From positions 764,501 to 828,500 of the forward strand of contig NZ_CP049742.1 of NCBI RefSeq assembly GCF_015482585.1: 64,000 bases of DNA, given 5' to 3'. Positions 26,928 through 38,093 of the stretch are shown here, piece by piece. Each line of letters opens with the position of its first letter. Position 1 is the first letter of the stretch. This DNA comes from Mangrovibacillus cuniculi (GTDB lineage Bacteria; Bacillota; Bacilli; Bacillales; R1DC41). The notes beneath the pieces were generated by a model, which saw nothing but the letters and a program-made list of their open reading frames with translations, made no database searches and was not told the DNA's origin. The translations under genes were made by a program, and so were the position numbers.

Positions 26928-28750
26928 AACAGTCACAAACAAAAGTGCATCCTTCCGTTTTAGAAAGGTTCCATTATTCGATTGATGCAGCAATAGATAA
27001 ACCATTTAACTGGAAGCAGATGTGGAGATTACTAAGTTACTTAAAGCCATATTCAAAAAAGTTATTACCACTTTCTATTTTTACTGTTCTATTAACTACT
27101 TTTATTAGATTGGCTATTCCTATCTTAATAGGTGTGTATACGCTAGACGTTGCTTTAAAAAACAAAGACTTCACACTGTTAACCTACTTAGTGGCGGGTA
27201 TTGGAGGTTTATATTTACTGAATTATGTAGCCAATGTGTACAGAATCAGATGGATGAATATGTTGGGGCAAGGAGTAATACATGACTTACGTAAGCATTT
27301 GTTCAGTCATGTCCAAGGTTTATCACATCGTTTCTTTGATCAACGTTCAGCAGGTTCCATCTTAGTACGTATTATGAATGATATTAACTCTTTGCAAGAG
27401 TTGTTTACAAATGGTGTCATTAACTTATTAATGGATATGGTGTTACTTGTAGGAATTGTTTTTATTTTGTTTACACTAAGCCCAGAGTTAACACTAGCAG
27501 TAATGGTTATTTTACCTTTAATGTTTTTGATTTCTACTAGTCTACGTAAAAATATTCGTAGGTCATGGCAAACGGTACGTTTAAAACAATCTAAACTCAA
27601 TTCTCATTTAAATGAGAGTATTCAAGGGATTCGTGTAACACAATCATTCACACAGGAACAAGAGAACATGGCTTTCTTCGATGGAGTCAATACGGAGAGT
27701 TATGATTCATGGCAAGTTGCTTCTAAAAAGAATGCTATGTTTAGACCACTGGTAGAATTAACCAATGCAATTGGATCGGCTGTGTTAATATGGTATGGCG
27801 CAACGTTAATTCAACAAGGTTCACTAGGTCTAGGAGCATTCGTTTCATTTGCCTTCTATTTAGGCATGTTTTGGGAGCCGATTTCTCGATTAGGTATGGT
27901 TTATAATCAACTTCTAATGGGAATGGCTTCATCTGAACGTATATTTGAATTCTTAGATGAGAAACCGTTAGTGAAAGATAATCCTAATGCTAAAGTTATT
28001 TCCAACATTAAAGGGGAAGTAACTTTTGAAAACGTTTGGTTTGCTTATAATGAAGATCGACCAGCGTTAAAAGGGATTTCGTTAAAAATGAATGCTGGAG
28101 AAACAGTAGCTTTAGTAGGCCATACTGGTTCAGGGAAATCCACTATCGCAAACTTAATAAGTCGTTTTTATGATGCGACAGATGGCTCTGTTTTTGTAGA
28201 TGGGATACCAATTAAGGATATTAAAGTTGAAGCGTTAAGAAGCCAAATTAGTGTGGTTCTTCAAGACACTTTCATCTTCTCTGGCACTATTATGGATAAC
28301 ATTCGTTTTGGAAGGCCGGATGCTTCTGATGAAGAAGTAAAGAAAGCAGCGGAAGCAATTGGAGCAAATGACTTTATTGAGCGTCTTCCAAATGGATATG
28401 AGACAGAAGTAGAAGAACGTGGAAATGTATTATCGGTTGGAGAAAGACAGTTATTATCCTTTGCAAGGTCGCTTTTAGCGGATCCACGTATTATTATTTT
28501 AGATGAGGCTACTGCAAGTATAGATACAGAATCAGAAGTTAAGATACAGCAAGCATTAAAAACATTGTTAAAGGGAAGAACTGCTGTGATTATCGCCCAT
28601 CGTTTATCAACAATTCGTGAAGCAGATACCATTTTTGTATTAGATCATGGTGAGATTATTGAGCAAGGTAACCATCAACGCTTAATGGAAATTGGTGGAG
28701 AGTATCATGATTTAGTAAAAGCACAATATAAAGTATTACAAGATAACTAA
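26924..28750 (+). CDS. yknV: ABC exporter half-transporter, catalytic-site subunit (YknV-like)
   Basis: 608 aa: longer cytoplasmic N-terminus, six membrane helices (about 45-340) and an ATPase domain with Walker A GHTGSGKST, Walker B IIILDEATASID retaining the catalytic Glu, and an altered signature LSVGERQLLSFA. Its altered signature pairs with the partner's Asp-bearing site, while its intact Glu pairs with the partner's LSGGQ. Together they form one active and one degenerate ATP site. The 4-bp ATGA overlap ensures equal synthesis. Confidence 0.8.
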   Translation: MKQSQTKVHPSVLERFHYSIDAAIDKPFNWKQMWRLLSYLKPYSKKLLPLSIFTVLLTTFIRLAIPILIGVYTLDVALKNKDFTLLTYLVAGIGGLYLLNYVANVYRIRWMNMLGQGVIHDLRKHLFSHVQGLSHRFFDQRSAGSILVRIMNDINSLQELFTNGVINLLMDMVLLVGIVFILFTLSPELTLAVMVILPLMFLISTSLRKNIRRSWQTVRLKQSKLNSHLNESIQGIRVTQSFTQEQENMAFFDGVNTESYDSWQVASKKNAMFRPLVELTNAIGSAVLIWYGATLIQQGSLGLGAFVSFAFYLGMFWEPISRLGMVYNQLLMGMASSERIFEFLDEKPLVKDNPNAKVISNIKGEVTFENVWFAYNEDRPALKGISLKMNAGETVALVGHTGSGKSTIANLISRFYDATDGSVFVDGIPIKDIKVEALRSQISVVLQDTFIFSGTIMDNIRFGRPDASDEEVKKAAEAIGANDFIERLPNGYETEVEERGNVLSVGERQLLSFARSLLADPRIIILDEATASIDTESEVKIQQALKTLLKGRTAVIIAHRLSTIREADTIFVLDHGEIIEQGNHQRLMEIGGEYHDLVKAQYKVLQDN

Positions 28751-28888
28751 TGAAAATGAGTTGTGAGGTAACATTGTGTTACTAAGCAGCTCTTTTCTTT
28801 ATTTCATGTAATCTATCTTACGCAATATTTTTTTAATGATAGTTTATGGTAAACTTAAGATACAAAGGAATAAGTAAGGTGGGAGAAT

Positions 28889-29554
28889 ATGAGAAAAGAA
28901 TTTGCCGTAATAGGTTTAGGGCGATTTGGTGGAAGTATATGTAAGGAATTAGTAGACCAAGGCGTAGAAGTCATGGCGATAGATATTTCGGAAGAAAAAG
29001 TAGGTAATTTTGCTAATATAGCTTCCCATGCTGTCGTAGCAGATACGACAGATGAACAGGTGTTACGTGAACTTGGATTAAGAAACTTCGATCATGTCAT
29101 TGTTGCTATAGGAGATGATATTCAATCAAGCATCTTAACTACCTTAATGCTTAAAGAAATTGGAGTAGGGTATATAACGGTTAAAGCGCAAAATGATTAT
29201 CACGAGAAAGTGTTGCGAAAAATTGGTGCAGATCAAGTAGTACATCCAGAGAGAGATATGGGAAGAAGGATAGCGCATAAGATACTTTCCAATAATGTGT
29301 TAGATTATCTAGAGTTGTCTGATGAACACAGCATTGTTGAATTGGTGGCAGGAGATACGCTTAACGGGAATACAATTATTGATTTAGATGTTCGAGCTAG
29401 ATTTGGAATTAATATTGTTGCCATTAAGAGAGGGAGAGACATTAATGTTTCTCCTCAGGCTACTGATCCTATTCAAAAGGGAGATATTCTAATTGTAATT
29501 GGAGCGGATTCAGACATTAATCGTTTTGAGAAAAACTTAATGGATGAAAAATAA
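28889..29554 (+). CDS. ktrC: Potassium uptake regulatory subunit KtrC
   Basis: 221-aa RCK protein: RCK_N nucleotide-binding domain (GLGRFGGSICKELV at residues 7-20, with the downstream Asp) and RCK_C domain (about 135-220). The length and sequence match B. subtilis KtrC (YkqB), the cytoplasmic ring that gates the KtrD K+ channel in response to ATP/ADP and c-di-AMP. ktrD is not in this window. AAGGTGGGAG ribosome site. The gene has its own promoter region and terminator. No ydaO-type leader is evident in the 138-bp upstream gap. Confidence 0.88.
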   Translation: MRKEFAVIGLGRFGGSICKELVDQGVEVMAIDISEEKVGNFANIASHAVVADTTDEQVLRELGLRNFDHVIVAIGDDIQSSILTTLMLKEIGVGYITVKAQNDYHEKVLRKIGADQVVHPERDMGRRIAHKILSNNVLDYLELSDEHSIVELVAGDTLNGNTIIDLDVRARFGINIVAIKRGRDINVSPQATDPIQKGDILIVIGADSDINRFEKNLMDEK

Positions 29555-29561
29555 GTCATAT

Positions 29562-29597
29562 AAAAAGCCCCCGAGATAAAATCTCGGGGGAATTTTT
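29562..29597. terminator. Bidirectional terminator between ktrC and rnjA
   Basis: CCCCCGAGAT-AAA-ATCTCGGGGG with A5 before and T5 after; it overlaps the last codons of rnjA. Confidence 0.9.
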
Positions 29598-31263
29598 ATA
29601 CTTCCATAATAATAGGTAAAATCATCGGACGACGCTTTGTTTTTTCGTAAAGGAACGGTTGTAAAGTATCAGTGATTTCATTCTTAATTTCAGACCATTG
29701 AGTTGTTTGGCGTTCCATAATTTTTGTTAAATGTTTGGATAACAAGCTCTGTGCTTCGTTAATCAAGTCACTTGATTCTCTCATATAAACGAAACCACGA
29801 GAGATGATATCTGGACCAGCTGCAATTTTAAAATCATCCATATTAATGGAGACAACGACAATTACTAATCCTTCTTCAGAAAGTATACGACGGTCGCGTA
29901 ATACGATATTACCGATGTCGCCAATGCCACTTCCATCAATGTACACATTTCCTGAAGGAATTTTGCCTGCAATTTGAGCTGTTTCGGAAGTCAAGGCTAA
30001 TACTTCACCATTGTCCATTACAAAACAGTTATCTGGTTCTACACCACAATCTACAGCAAGCTTCGCATGTTGCTTTTGCATACGATATTCACCGTGAATT
30101 GGCATGAAGAATTTTGGCTTCATTAGACGTAACATAAGTTTTTGTTCTTCTTGACCACCGTGACCTGAAGTATGGATATCGTTTAAAGAACCGTGAATTA
30201 CATCAGCACCTGCGCGAATCAATGCGTTGATCGTACGGTTAACACTAATTGTGTTACCAGGAATAGGAGAGGAAGAGAACACAACTGTGTCACCAGGGTG
30301 AATTTGAATTTGCCTATGTGTACCATTTGCAATTCGAGATAGTGCCGCCATTGGTTCCCCTTGGCTACCCGTACAAAGGATTACTACTTGGTTAGCTGGA
30401 AGGCGATTAATTTGACTGTGCTCAATAAATGTTTCTTTAGGACACTTAATATATCCTAGCTCATAACCTATTGAGATAGCAGCTTCCATACTTCGTCCAA
30501 ACACGGCTACTTTACGTCCGTGTTGAACAGCAGACTCAACAACTTGTTGCAACCTATGGATGTTTGATGCGAAAGTTGCGAATATTATCCTGCCATCAAC
30601 TTTTCGGAAAATGTCTTGAATACTTTCCCCAACTTTTCTTTCGGACATTGTAAAATTGGGAACTTCAGCGTTTGTGCTATCAGAAAGTAAACAAAGGACA
30701 CCTTCTTTACCTATTTCCGCCATTTTTGTTAAGTTTGCAGGCTCTCCTACAGGTGTAAAGTCAAATTTAAAATCACCTGTATGTACTACATTTCCTGGAG
30801 GAGTTTTAACCACCACTCCATAGGAATCAGGGATACTGTGTGTAGTACGATAGAATGATACAGAGGTCTTTCTAAACTTAATTACATCATCTTCTTGGAT
30901 GGTCGTTAACTTTGCTTTACGCAGAAGTCCATGCTCGTCTAATTTATTTTTTAATAGACCAATTGCAAGCTTACCACCGTAGATAGGAATATTAACTTGA
31001 CGTAACAAGTAAGCAATACCACCAATATGATCCTCATGACCATGCGTGATAAATAACCCTTTAATTTTATCTTCGTTTTTAACTAAATAAGTGTAATCAG
31101 GAATGACATAGTCAATTCCTAACAGCTCGTCCTCTGGGAATTTTATACCAGCGTCAATTAAGATAATTTCATCTTGGAATTGAACACCATATGTATTTTT
31201 TCCGATTTCACCCAGTCCACCTAGGGCGAAAACAGCTGTTTGATCATTTTTAACAAATTTCAT
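29596..31263 (-). CDS. rnjA: Ribonuclease J1
   Basis: 555-aa metallo-beta-lactamase/beta-CASP RNase. Metal motif [10 protein letters not shown] and further ligands at HTGDFKFD and PIHGE are present; beta-CASP motifs include [21 protein letters not shown] and HTSGHG; a C-terminal domain follows. RNase J1 is the main 5'-3' exo/endoribonuclease of mRNA turnover in Bacillus. It is encoded directly after rpoY with a TAATG stop/start overlap, as in B. subtilis. Confidence 0.95.
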   Translation of the reverse strand: MKFVKNDQTAVFALGGLGEIGKNTYGVQFQDEIILIDAGIKFPEDELLGIDYVIPDYTYLVKNEDKIKGLFITHGHEDHIGGIAYLLRQVNIPIYGGKLAIGLLKNKLDEHGLLRKAKLTTIQEDDVIKFRKTSVSFYRTTHSIPDSYGVVVKTPPGNVVHTGDFKFDFTPVGEPANLTKMAEIGKEGVLCLLSDSTNAEVPNFTMSERKVGESIQDIFRKVDGRIIFATFASNIHRLQQVVESAVQHGRKVAVFGRSMEAAISIGYELGYIKCPKETFIEHSQINRLPANQVVILCTGSQGEPMAALSRIANGTHRQIQIHPGDTVVFSSSPIPGNTISVNRTINALIRAGADVIHGSLNDIHTSGHGGQEEQKLMLRLMKPKFFMPIHGEYRMQKQHAKLAVDCGVEPDNCFVMDNGEVLALTSETAQIAGKIPSGNVYIDGSGIGDIGNIVLRDRRILSEEGLVIVVVSINMDDFKIAAGPDIISRGFVYMRESSDLINEAQSLLSKHLTKIMERQTTQWSEIKNEITDTLQPFLYEKTKRRPMILPIIMEV

Positions 31264-31478
31264 TATGCAAGATTCTCCGTGATGTTGAATGCTTCATGTT
31301 CTTGCTCGTACTGGAGGTGGGCATCCGTAAGCAATTGAACTAATTCAATGTTATATGGACGATCTTTTAAAAAGATTCGTACATCTTTTTCGCTATTCGC
31401 TTCAAAATACAACACTTTCGTATGTTCACGAACAGGAACTTCACGTTTGTCTTCTTGGAAAAATACTTTATAAACCAT
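31263..31478 (-). CDS. rpoY: RNA polymerase epsilon subunit RpoY
   Basis: 71-aa small protein of the Firmicute RNAP epsilon family ([27 protein letters not shown]). It binds the secondary-channel face of RNA polymerase; its role is modest and linked to phage defence or recycling in the literature. Coupled to rnjA by a 1-bp overlap. AGGAGAG ribosome site 6 nt before ATG. Confidence 0.9.
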   Translation of the reverse strand: MVYKVFFQEDKREVPVREHTKVLYFEANSEKDVRIFLKDRPYNIELVQLLTDAHLQYEQEHEAFNITENLA

Positions 31479-31589
31479 CTTACTCTCTCCTAACTTCTTC
31501 TAATGTTCTATATGGTTAAATGAGTTGACCTCATTCTCCGACCATTTATAGCTGAAATACCGATCGCGTTCTAGATTCAGCTTGTTGCA

Positions 31590-31613
31590 GTAAAAGCCCT
31601 CCATTTGGGGGCT
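31590..31613 (-). terminator. Possible terminator of a short minus-strand transcript
   Basis: On the minus strand AAGCCCCC-AAAT-GGAGGGCTT then TTAC. The U-run is poor, so it may also be a leader hairpin of the rpoY-rnjA mRNA. Confidence 0.35.
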
Positions 31614-31660
31614 TAAAACACATACTATTGGGTTAGCTAAGTACGCGTTTACAAATGCTA

Positions 31661-31732
31661 CTAAGCAATTTGTTTTTTTAAAACAAGATCGTTCCACTGT
31701 TTAAGTAGCCTTTTTCTAAGCTTTCTAAACAT
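31661..31732 (-). CDS. Putative 23-residue cationic peptide
   Basis: Reads MFRKLRKRLLKQWNDLVLKK plus three residues, a basic, potentially amphipathic helix, with a textbook site TAAGGAGTGAGCCACC before the ATG. A possible terminator follows at 31590. It lies in the 485-bp gap between rpoY and ykrA, which otherwise shows only AT-rich promoter sequence. Whether it is expressed is unknown. The overlapping 65-codon frame at 31500-31697 lacks a ribosome site. Confidence 0.3.
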   Translation of the reverse strand: MFRKLRKRLLKQWNDLVLKKQIA

Positions 31733-31963
31733 GGTGGCTCACTCCTTACTGTCTATTGTATATGATTTTCCTATAAAGGAAAAGCATCTAGGCATTTTTC
31801 GTACATAAAGATGATCGTTTTCCGCGGACAAATTAAGCTACATGGGTAGTATATGGAATATTCACAGATTTACTATGTAAATGGTTGGAAAGTATATAAG
31901 ATGATTGACAAAATAGAAAAGAAAAAGTATGGTTTGTCCGATAGAAGAAGTGGAGTGATGAAA

Positions 31964-32740
31964 ATGAAGAAAATAGTGTTTTTTGATATCGACGGAACAT
32001 TATTAGATCATGATAAGAAAGTACCAACTAGCACCAAGGACTCTATAAGTATTCTGCAAGAAAACTGTATTTATACTGCGATTGCAACTGGCAGAGCCCC
32101 GTTTATGTATCCTTTATTGCGACAAGAGTTATCTATAGAATCGTTTGTTAGTTTTAATGGTCAATATGTAGTGTTTGAAGGAGAAGAGATATACACAAAT
32201 CCTTTAGACAAAGAGGAACTAACAAGACTTATTGATGTTTGTAACCAAAAGAATCATCCATTAGTTTACATGACGCACGAATCAATGAAGGCAAATGAAG
32301 CTAATCACTCGTTTATTAAAGAAAGCATGAGCAGTTTAAAGTTTGATTATCCAGAAGTGGATCCGAATTTTTATCAAGGAAGAGATATATTGCAGACGTT
32401 GCTATTCTGTACGGAAGAAGATGATGAGTTTTATCGTTCTCATTTCCCAGAATTCCACTTCATTAGATGGCATCCTCTTGCTTTAGACGTCTTGCCAAAG
32501 GGTGGTTCAAAAGCAGAAGGTATTAAGAAATTTATTGAAAAAGCCGGTTTTGAGATGGAAAATGTCTATGCGTTCGGTGACGCATTGAATGATCTTGAGA
32601 TGCTAGAAACAGTAGGAACAGGAATTGCTATGGGCAATGCATCTGACTATGTTAAATCATTCGCAAATCACGTAACAACACCAGTGGATCAAGATGGGAT
32701 AAGAAATGGATTAGTGACAGTTGGTTTATTAGATAAATAA
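31964..32740 (+). CDS. ykrA: HAD-superfamily phosphatase YkrA (Cof type)
   Basis: 258-aa Cof/IIB HAD phosphatase. Motif I is FFDIDGTLLD (nucleophile Asp and acid Asp), the ATGRA segment carries motif II, KGGSKAEG has the motif III Lys, and FGDALNDLEML is motif IV. Likely a sugar-phosphate or nucleotide phosphatase; substrate unknown. The frame opens at 31853, but GTGGAGTG immediately precedes an ATG at 31958 and is best spaced for the ATG at 31964, which starts the conserved KKIVFFD. It is divergent from rpoY and convergent with def. Confidence 0.85.
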   Translation: MKKIVFFDIDGTLLDHDKKVPTSTKDSISILQENCIYTAIATGRAPFMYPLLRQELSIESFVSFNGQYVVFEGEEIYTNPLDKEELTRLIDVCNQKNHPLVYMTHESMKANEANHSFIKESMSSLKFDYPEVDPNFYQGRDILQTLLFCTEEDDEFYRSHFPEFHFIRWHPLALDVLPKGGSKAEGIKKFIEKAGFEMENVYAFGDALNDLEMLETVGTGIAMGNASDYVKSFANHVTTPVDQDGIRNGLVTVGLLDK

Positions 32741-32741
32741 T

Positions 32742-32776
32742 AAAAAAATCTGAGACAGCTGTCTCAGATTTTTTTT
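32742..32776. terminator. Bidirectional terminator between ykrA and def
   Basis: AAAAAAATCTGAGACA-GC-TGTCTCAGATTTTTTT; perfect inverted repeat. Confidence 0.92.
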
Positions 32777-33332
32777 AGTCTCTATCCAACGGAGTCGCAT
32801 TCGGTACTGGTGCAAAAGGATCGTTTGGTGATATGTGATCATAAAACATGACGCCATTTAGATGATCAATTTCATGCTGGACACAAATACCAGGCAGCCC
32901 TTTTAAACGAAGTTGTACATCTTCCCCTTGGATAGTTTTGGCTTTCATTGTTACTTTTGCATAACGGGGAACAAAACCTGGAACTTCTCTTTCAACAGAT
33001 AGACACCCTTCTCCTGTTGCTAAATAGGTCTTTTCTACTGAATGACTGATAATTTTAGGGTTAATATACGTTGCTTCATAAAATGTCCCGTCTTCTCCTG
33101 TTACCCTCATAGCAAACATTCTTTTAGAAACATTTACTTGTGGTGCAGCTATACCTATACCAGGTCTTAACTGGTATTTAGTCGCTAAATCAGGATCTTG
33201 GCTCATCTGTAAATAAAGTAAAAGATCTTCAGCAAGTTGCCTATCTTCTTCACTAAGTGGAAATAAGACATCCTCCGCAACTTCTCTTAGAACTGGACTA
33301 CCTTCTTTTATAATATCTTTACTAGTAATCAA
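32775..33332 (-). CDS. def: Peptide deformylase
   Basis: 185-aa type II peptide deformylase. All three motifs are present: GIGIAAPQV, EGCLSVE (metal Cys) and QHEIDHLNG (two metal His and the catalytic Glu). It removes the formyl group from nascent proteins ahead of methionine aminopeptidase. The open frame extends to 33407, but AAGGGGG at the right distance and the usual length point to a TTG start at 33332. Confidence 0.92.
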   Translation of the reverse strand: MITSKDIIKEGSPVLREVAEDVLFPLSEEDRQLAEDLLLYLQMSQDPDLATKYQLRPGIGIAAPQVNVSKRMFAMRVTGEDGTFYEATYINPKIISHSVEKTYLATGEGCLSVEREVPGFVPRYAKVTMKAKTIQGEDVQLRLKGLPGICVQHEIDHLNGVMFYDHISPNDPFAPVPNATPLDRD

Positions 33333-33511
33333 CTCTAGTACCCCCTTGAACCTTAAATTTTTCTCTTTATGAACTATGAAAATGGTTAATCCTTTGCATT
33401 TTACCATAACCTAATCGGAACATCTGTAAAGTCAATTTCATCCTATTTGTTCTATTGTTTCTATTAACGCATAACATATTACTATAATAGAGTAACTAGA
33501 GGGAAGGGACC

Positions 33512-34117
33512 ATGATGAAAAAACTTTTCTTGTTAATACCTACGTTGTTCATACTAATGACAGGTTGTCAGCTATTTGAAAGTGATCAACAAGCAATTAA
33601 TCGATATGCGACTTCATGGAGTGATGTTACTAGTAAACTAGAATCTATCCATACAGAGTTAGCTAGGAGAGAGTCTAAAGAAAATGAATTATACTTAGAA
33701 CTAACAAAATTATCTGCAAAAGAACATGAAACAATTCAATCAGTCGCATTAGAGGCGATAGAATTGGTAAACGAAAGAGAAGTTTTGGTACAGGAAGAAA
33801 AAGATATTTTAGATCAACAATTAAAAAAGTGGGATAAAGTCTTGAAAGCAACATCAAAGAACGAAGATCAAGCGGTAAAAGAATCTCTAGAGAATTGGAA
33901 TAGTTATCATAAATCTTATGCGATAGTTATGAATGAATATTACCGTTCTGTACAATTGGATAAAGTTCTGTACGAAAAAATGAAAGCAGAGAATGTTTCT
34001 ATAAAAGAGCTAAGTGAACACTTAAATGAAGTAAATAAACAATATGCTTTAATTATAAAAAAGACTGAAGTGTTGAATGAAAAATATGAAAATGTATTTA
34101 CATCTTCAAACAACTAA
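33512..34117 (+). CDS. ykyA: YkyA-like lipoprotein
   Basis: 201 aa with lipoprotein signal MKKLFLLIPTLFILMTGC (lipobox LMTGC) and a long helical, charged mature part that is probably a coiled coil (about 40-195). Matches the YkyA family found next to def and pdhA in Bacillus. Function is unknown; it should be anchored to the outer face of the membrane. AGGGAAGGG precedes tandem ATGs at 33512 and 33515. Monocistronic. Confidence 0.75.
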   Translation: MMKKLFLLIPTLFILMTGCQLFESDQQAINRYATSWSDVTSKLESIHTELARRESKENELYLELTKLSAKEHETIQSVALEAIELVNEREVLVQEEKDILDQQLKKWDKVLKATSKNEDQAVKESLENWNSYHKSYAIVMNEYYRSVQLDKVLYEKMKAENVSIKELSEHLNEVNKQYALIIKKTEVLNEKYENVFTSSNN

Positions 34118-34160
34118 GAGATACTATCTGGCGCAAAAAGCCAGATAGTATCTCTTTCTT
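34118..34160 (+). terminator. Terminator of ykyA
   Basis: 15-bp perfect stem GAGATACTATCTGGC / GCCAGATAGTATCTC followed by TTTCTT. Confidence 0.88.
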
Positions 34161-34346
34161 CATTTGAAGGAGTATCTAATCGTTTCTACAACACACTGAT
34201 TGAAATGTCTCCTTCAACAAGCTGGTATCATGATTACAAACCTTTACTCTGATATAATACAGTTATGGAAATGTTACTAATACAGTTTACTGTATCATTC
34301 TGGTGGAACAGTTTACGAAAATTGTCGAAAGCTTTATTCTTAACCG

Positions 34347-34376
34347 TTGACGAATAAAATTAACGTAGTGTAAGAT
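34347..34376 (+). promoter_or_regulatory. Candidate pdhA promoter
   Basis: TTGACG, 18-bp spacer, TAAGAT. A TATAAT also occurs at 34434-34439 without a good -35. The 430-bp space between the ykyA terminator and pdhA contains no gene; a leader of up to about 200 nt is implied. Confidence 0.4.
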
Positions 34377-34572
34377 AAACAAGAAAATAATTTAGGTTGT
34401 ACTACTGAGACGTCTATTTCTATTGATACAGAGTATAATTACTTCTATATCCAAATGTTTTAAAACATAAACAATGGGAAAACTGAAGTAGGGTACTTTG
34501 TTTTTTTCGTCAATTTGTTATGAACAAATGACTTAAGGGTAGGCTATCAGTGATATGAATCTTAATTTATAA

Positions 34573-35709
<1,137 letters not shown>

Positions 35710-35712
35710 GCC

Positions 35713-36690
35713 ATGGCGCAAATGACGATGATTCAAGCGATCACGGATGCGTTACGTACTGAGCTACGTAATGACGAAAACGTTCTTGTATTTGGAGAAG
35801 ACGTTGGAGTAAATGGTGGGGTATTCCGTGCGACAGAAGGACTTCAAAAAGAATTCGGAGAGGACCGTGTATTCGATACACCACTAGCTGAGTCTGGTAT
35901 CGGTGGATTAGCAGTTGGTCTTGGATTAGAAGGATTCCGTCCAGTTCCTGAAATTCAATTCTTTGGTTTCGTATTTGAAGTAATTGACTCTGTAAATGCA
36001 CAGTTAGCACGTATGCGTTACCGTTCTGGTGGAGTTTATAACGCACCAGTAACAATTCGTTCACCATTCGGAGGAGGTGTACATACTCCTGAGCTTCATG
36101 CAGATAGCTTAGAGCTTTTAGTAACGTCTCAACCAGGACTTAAAGTTGTTATTCCTTCCACTCCTTACGATGCAAAAGGTCTACTAATAGCTGCGATTCG
36201 TGACAACGATCCAGTAGTATTCTTAGAGCACATGAAGTTATACCGTTCATTCCGTCAAGAGGTACCTGAAGAAGAGTACACAATTGAGCTTGGTAAAGCG
36301 GATGTGAAACGTGAAGGAACAGATTTAACAATTGTAACTTATGGAGCAATGGTTCATGAATCCTTAAAAGCTGCAGAAGAACTAGAAAAAGAAGGTCACT
36401 CTGTAGAAGTTATCGATTTACGTACGATTCAACCATTAGATATCGAAACAATTATTGCATCTGTTGAAAAGACAAATCGTGCAATCGTTGTTCAAGAAGC
36501 TCAAAAACAAGCTGGTATTGCAGCTAATGTTGTAGCAGAAATTATGGATCGTGCTGTATTAAGCTTAGAAGCTCCTGTACTTCGTGTAGCAGCTCCTGAT
36601 ACAGTATTCCCATTCTCTCAAGCTGAAACAGTATGGTTACCTAACTACACAGATGTAATCGAAACAGCTAAGAAAGTTCTTAATTTCTAA
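35713..36690 (+). CDS. pdhB: Pyruvate dehydrogenase E1 beta subunit
   Basis: 325-aa transketolase-like E1 beta, complete, with [19 protein letters not shown] near the N-terminus, [19 protein letters not shown] in the middle and the C-terminal transketolase domain ([15 protein letters not shown]). Forms the alpha2beta2 E1 with PdhA. It starts 3 bp after the pdhA stop, with AAGGAG inside the pdhA end. Confidence 0.95.
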   Translation: MAQMTMIQAITDALRTELRNDENVLVFGEDVGVNGGVFRATEGLQKEFGEDRVFDTPLAESGIGGLAVGLGLEGFRPVPEIQFFGFVFEVIDSVNAQLARMRYRSGGVYNAPVTIRSPFGGGVHTPELHADSLELLVTSQPGLKVVIPSTPYDAKGLLIAAIRDNDPVVFLEHMKLYRSFRQEVPEEEYTIELGKADVKREGTDLTIVTYGAMVHESLKAAEELEKEGHSVEVIDLRTIQPLDIETIIASVEKTNRAIVVQEAQKQAGIAANVVAEIMDRAVLSLEAPVLRVAAPDTVFPFSQAETVWLPNYTDVIETAKKVLNF

Positions 36691-36703
36691 TTATTAGATG
36701 AAT

Positions 36704-36736
36704 GAAAGGCAGGTTAAACTGCCTTTCTCCCCTTTT
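36704..36736 (+). promoter_or_regulatory. Hairpin in the pdhB-pdhC gap
   Basis: GAAAGGCAG-GTTAAA-CTGCCTTTC then TCCCCTTTT. It is a weak terminator or an mRNA end-stabilising hairpin that could set the E1 to E2/E3 ratio. Confidence 0.55.
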
Positions 36737-36778
36737 ATAGAACGTAACTACTAGATAACCAATAGGAGGTCGAAATAC

Positions 36779-38089
36779 GTGTCATTCCAATTTAGATTAC
36801 CGGATATCGGTGAAGGTATTCACGAAGGTGAAATCGTAAAATGGTTTATTAAACCAGGTGATAAAGTAGCAGAAGATGATGTGCTTTTAGAAGTACAAAA
36901 TGATAAAGCAGTTGTTGAAATTCCATCTCCAGTAGCAGGTACTGTGGAGGAAATCCTTGTAGAAGAAGGAACTGTTGCAGTTGTAGGAGATGTTCTTGTT
37001 AAGTTTGACGCTCCTGGATATGAAGATCTTAAATTTAAAGGTGACCATGAAGATGAAGCACCTGCTAAAGAAGAAGCGAAAGCAGAAGAAGCTCCAAAAG
37101 CGGAAGCAACTGATGCAGCTCCTGCAGCAGAAGTAGACTCTTCTCGTCGTATTATCGCTATGCCTTCTGTACGTAAATATGCTCGTGAAAAAGGTATCGA
37201 TATTAAAGCTGTTACTGGTTCTGGCGACAATGGCCGTATTCTTAAATCAGACATCGATGCATTCGTAAACGGTGGAGCAACTGCTTCTACTGAAGCGAAA
37301 ACAGAAGAAGTACAAACACAAGAAACAACAACTGCAAAAGAAGAGACTACAGCTCCAGCAGCAGCTCAAGTTGTACCAGAAGGAGAGTTCCCTGAGACTC
37401 GTGAGAAAATGTCTGGTATTCGTAAAGCTATTGCAAAAGCTATGGTTAACTCTAAACAAACGGCTCCTCACGTTACATTAATGGACGAAGTAGATGTAAC
37501 AAAACTATGGGATCACCGTAAGAAGTTTAAAGATGTTGCGGCAGAAAAAGGTATTAAGTTAACATTCTTACCTTATGTTGTTAAAGCTTTAACAAGTGCT
37601 CTACGTGAATACCCAGTATTAAATACATCTATTGATGATGCAGCTGGTGAAATCATTCAGAAGCATTACTACAACATCGGTATCGCTGCAGATACGGATA
37701 AAGGACTATTAGTTCCTGTTGTAAAAAATGCAGATCGTAAATCAATGTTTACCATTTCAAATGAAATTAATGATTTAGCTGGTAAAGCTCGTGATGGACG
37801 TCTTGCTCCTGCAGAAATGAAAGGTGCATCTTGCACAATTACAAATATCGGTTCAGCTGGTGGACAATGGTTCACTCCAGTTATTAACCATCCGGAAGTA
37901 GCTATTTTAGGAATTGGACGCATTGCACAAAAGCCAGTAGTAAAAAATGGTGAAATTGTTGCAGCACCTGTGTTAGCATTATCATTGAGCTTTGACCACC
38001 GTATCATTGATGGAGCAACAGCTCAGAATGCGCTTAACCACATTAAGCGTCTATTGAACGATCCAGAATTATTATTAATGGAGGCGTAA
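36779..38089 (+). CDS. pdhC: Dihydrolipoamide acetyltransferase (PDH E2)
   Basis: 436 aa: one lipoyl domain (lipoylated Lys43 in [13 protein letters not shown]), an Ala/Lys/Glu-rich linker, the E1/E3-binding domain (about 120-160, [28 protein letters not shown]), a second linker and the catalytic domain ending [13 protein letters not shown] with the active-site His and Asp. It forms the core of the complex. GTG start behind AGGAGG. Separated from pdhB by an 88-bp gap containing a hairpin. Confidence 0.95.
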   Translation: MSFQFRLPDIGEGIHEGEIVKWFIKPGDKVAEDDVLLEVQNDKAVVEIPSPVAGTVEEILVEEGTVAVVGDVLVKFDAPGYEDLKFKGDHEDEAPAKEEAKAEEAPKAEATDAAPAAEVDSSRRIIAMPSVRKYAREKGIDIKAVTGSGDNGRILKSDIDAFVNGGATASTEAKTEEVQTQETTTAKEETTAPAAAQVVPEGEFPETREKMSGIRKAIAKAMVNSKQTAPHVTLMDEVDVTKLWDHRKKFKDVAAEKGIKLTFLPYVVKALTSALREYPVLNTSIDDAAGEIIQKHYYNIGIAADTDKGLLVPVVKNADRKSMFTISNEINDLAGKARDGRLAPAEMKGASCTITNIGSAGGQWFTPVINHPEVAILGIGRIAQKPVVKNGEIVAAPVLALSLSFDHRIIDGATAQNALNHIKRLLNDPELLLMEA

Positions 38090-38093
38090 TTCA

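Noticed and set aside
31500-31697. 65-codon minus-strand frame upstream of rpoY
   Set aside because: No ribosome site, crosses a hairpin, and competes with a short frame that has a good ribosome site.
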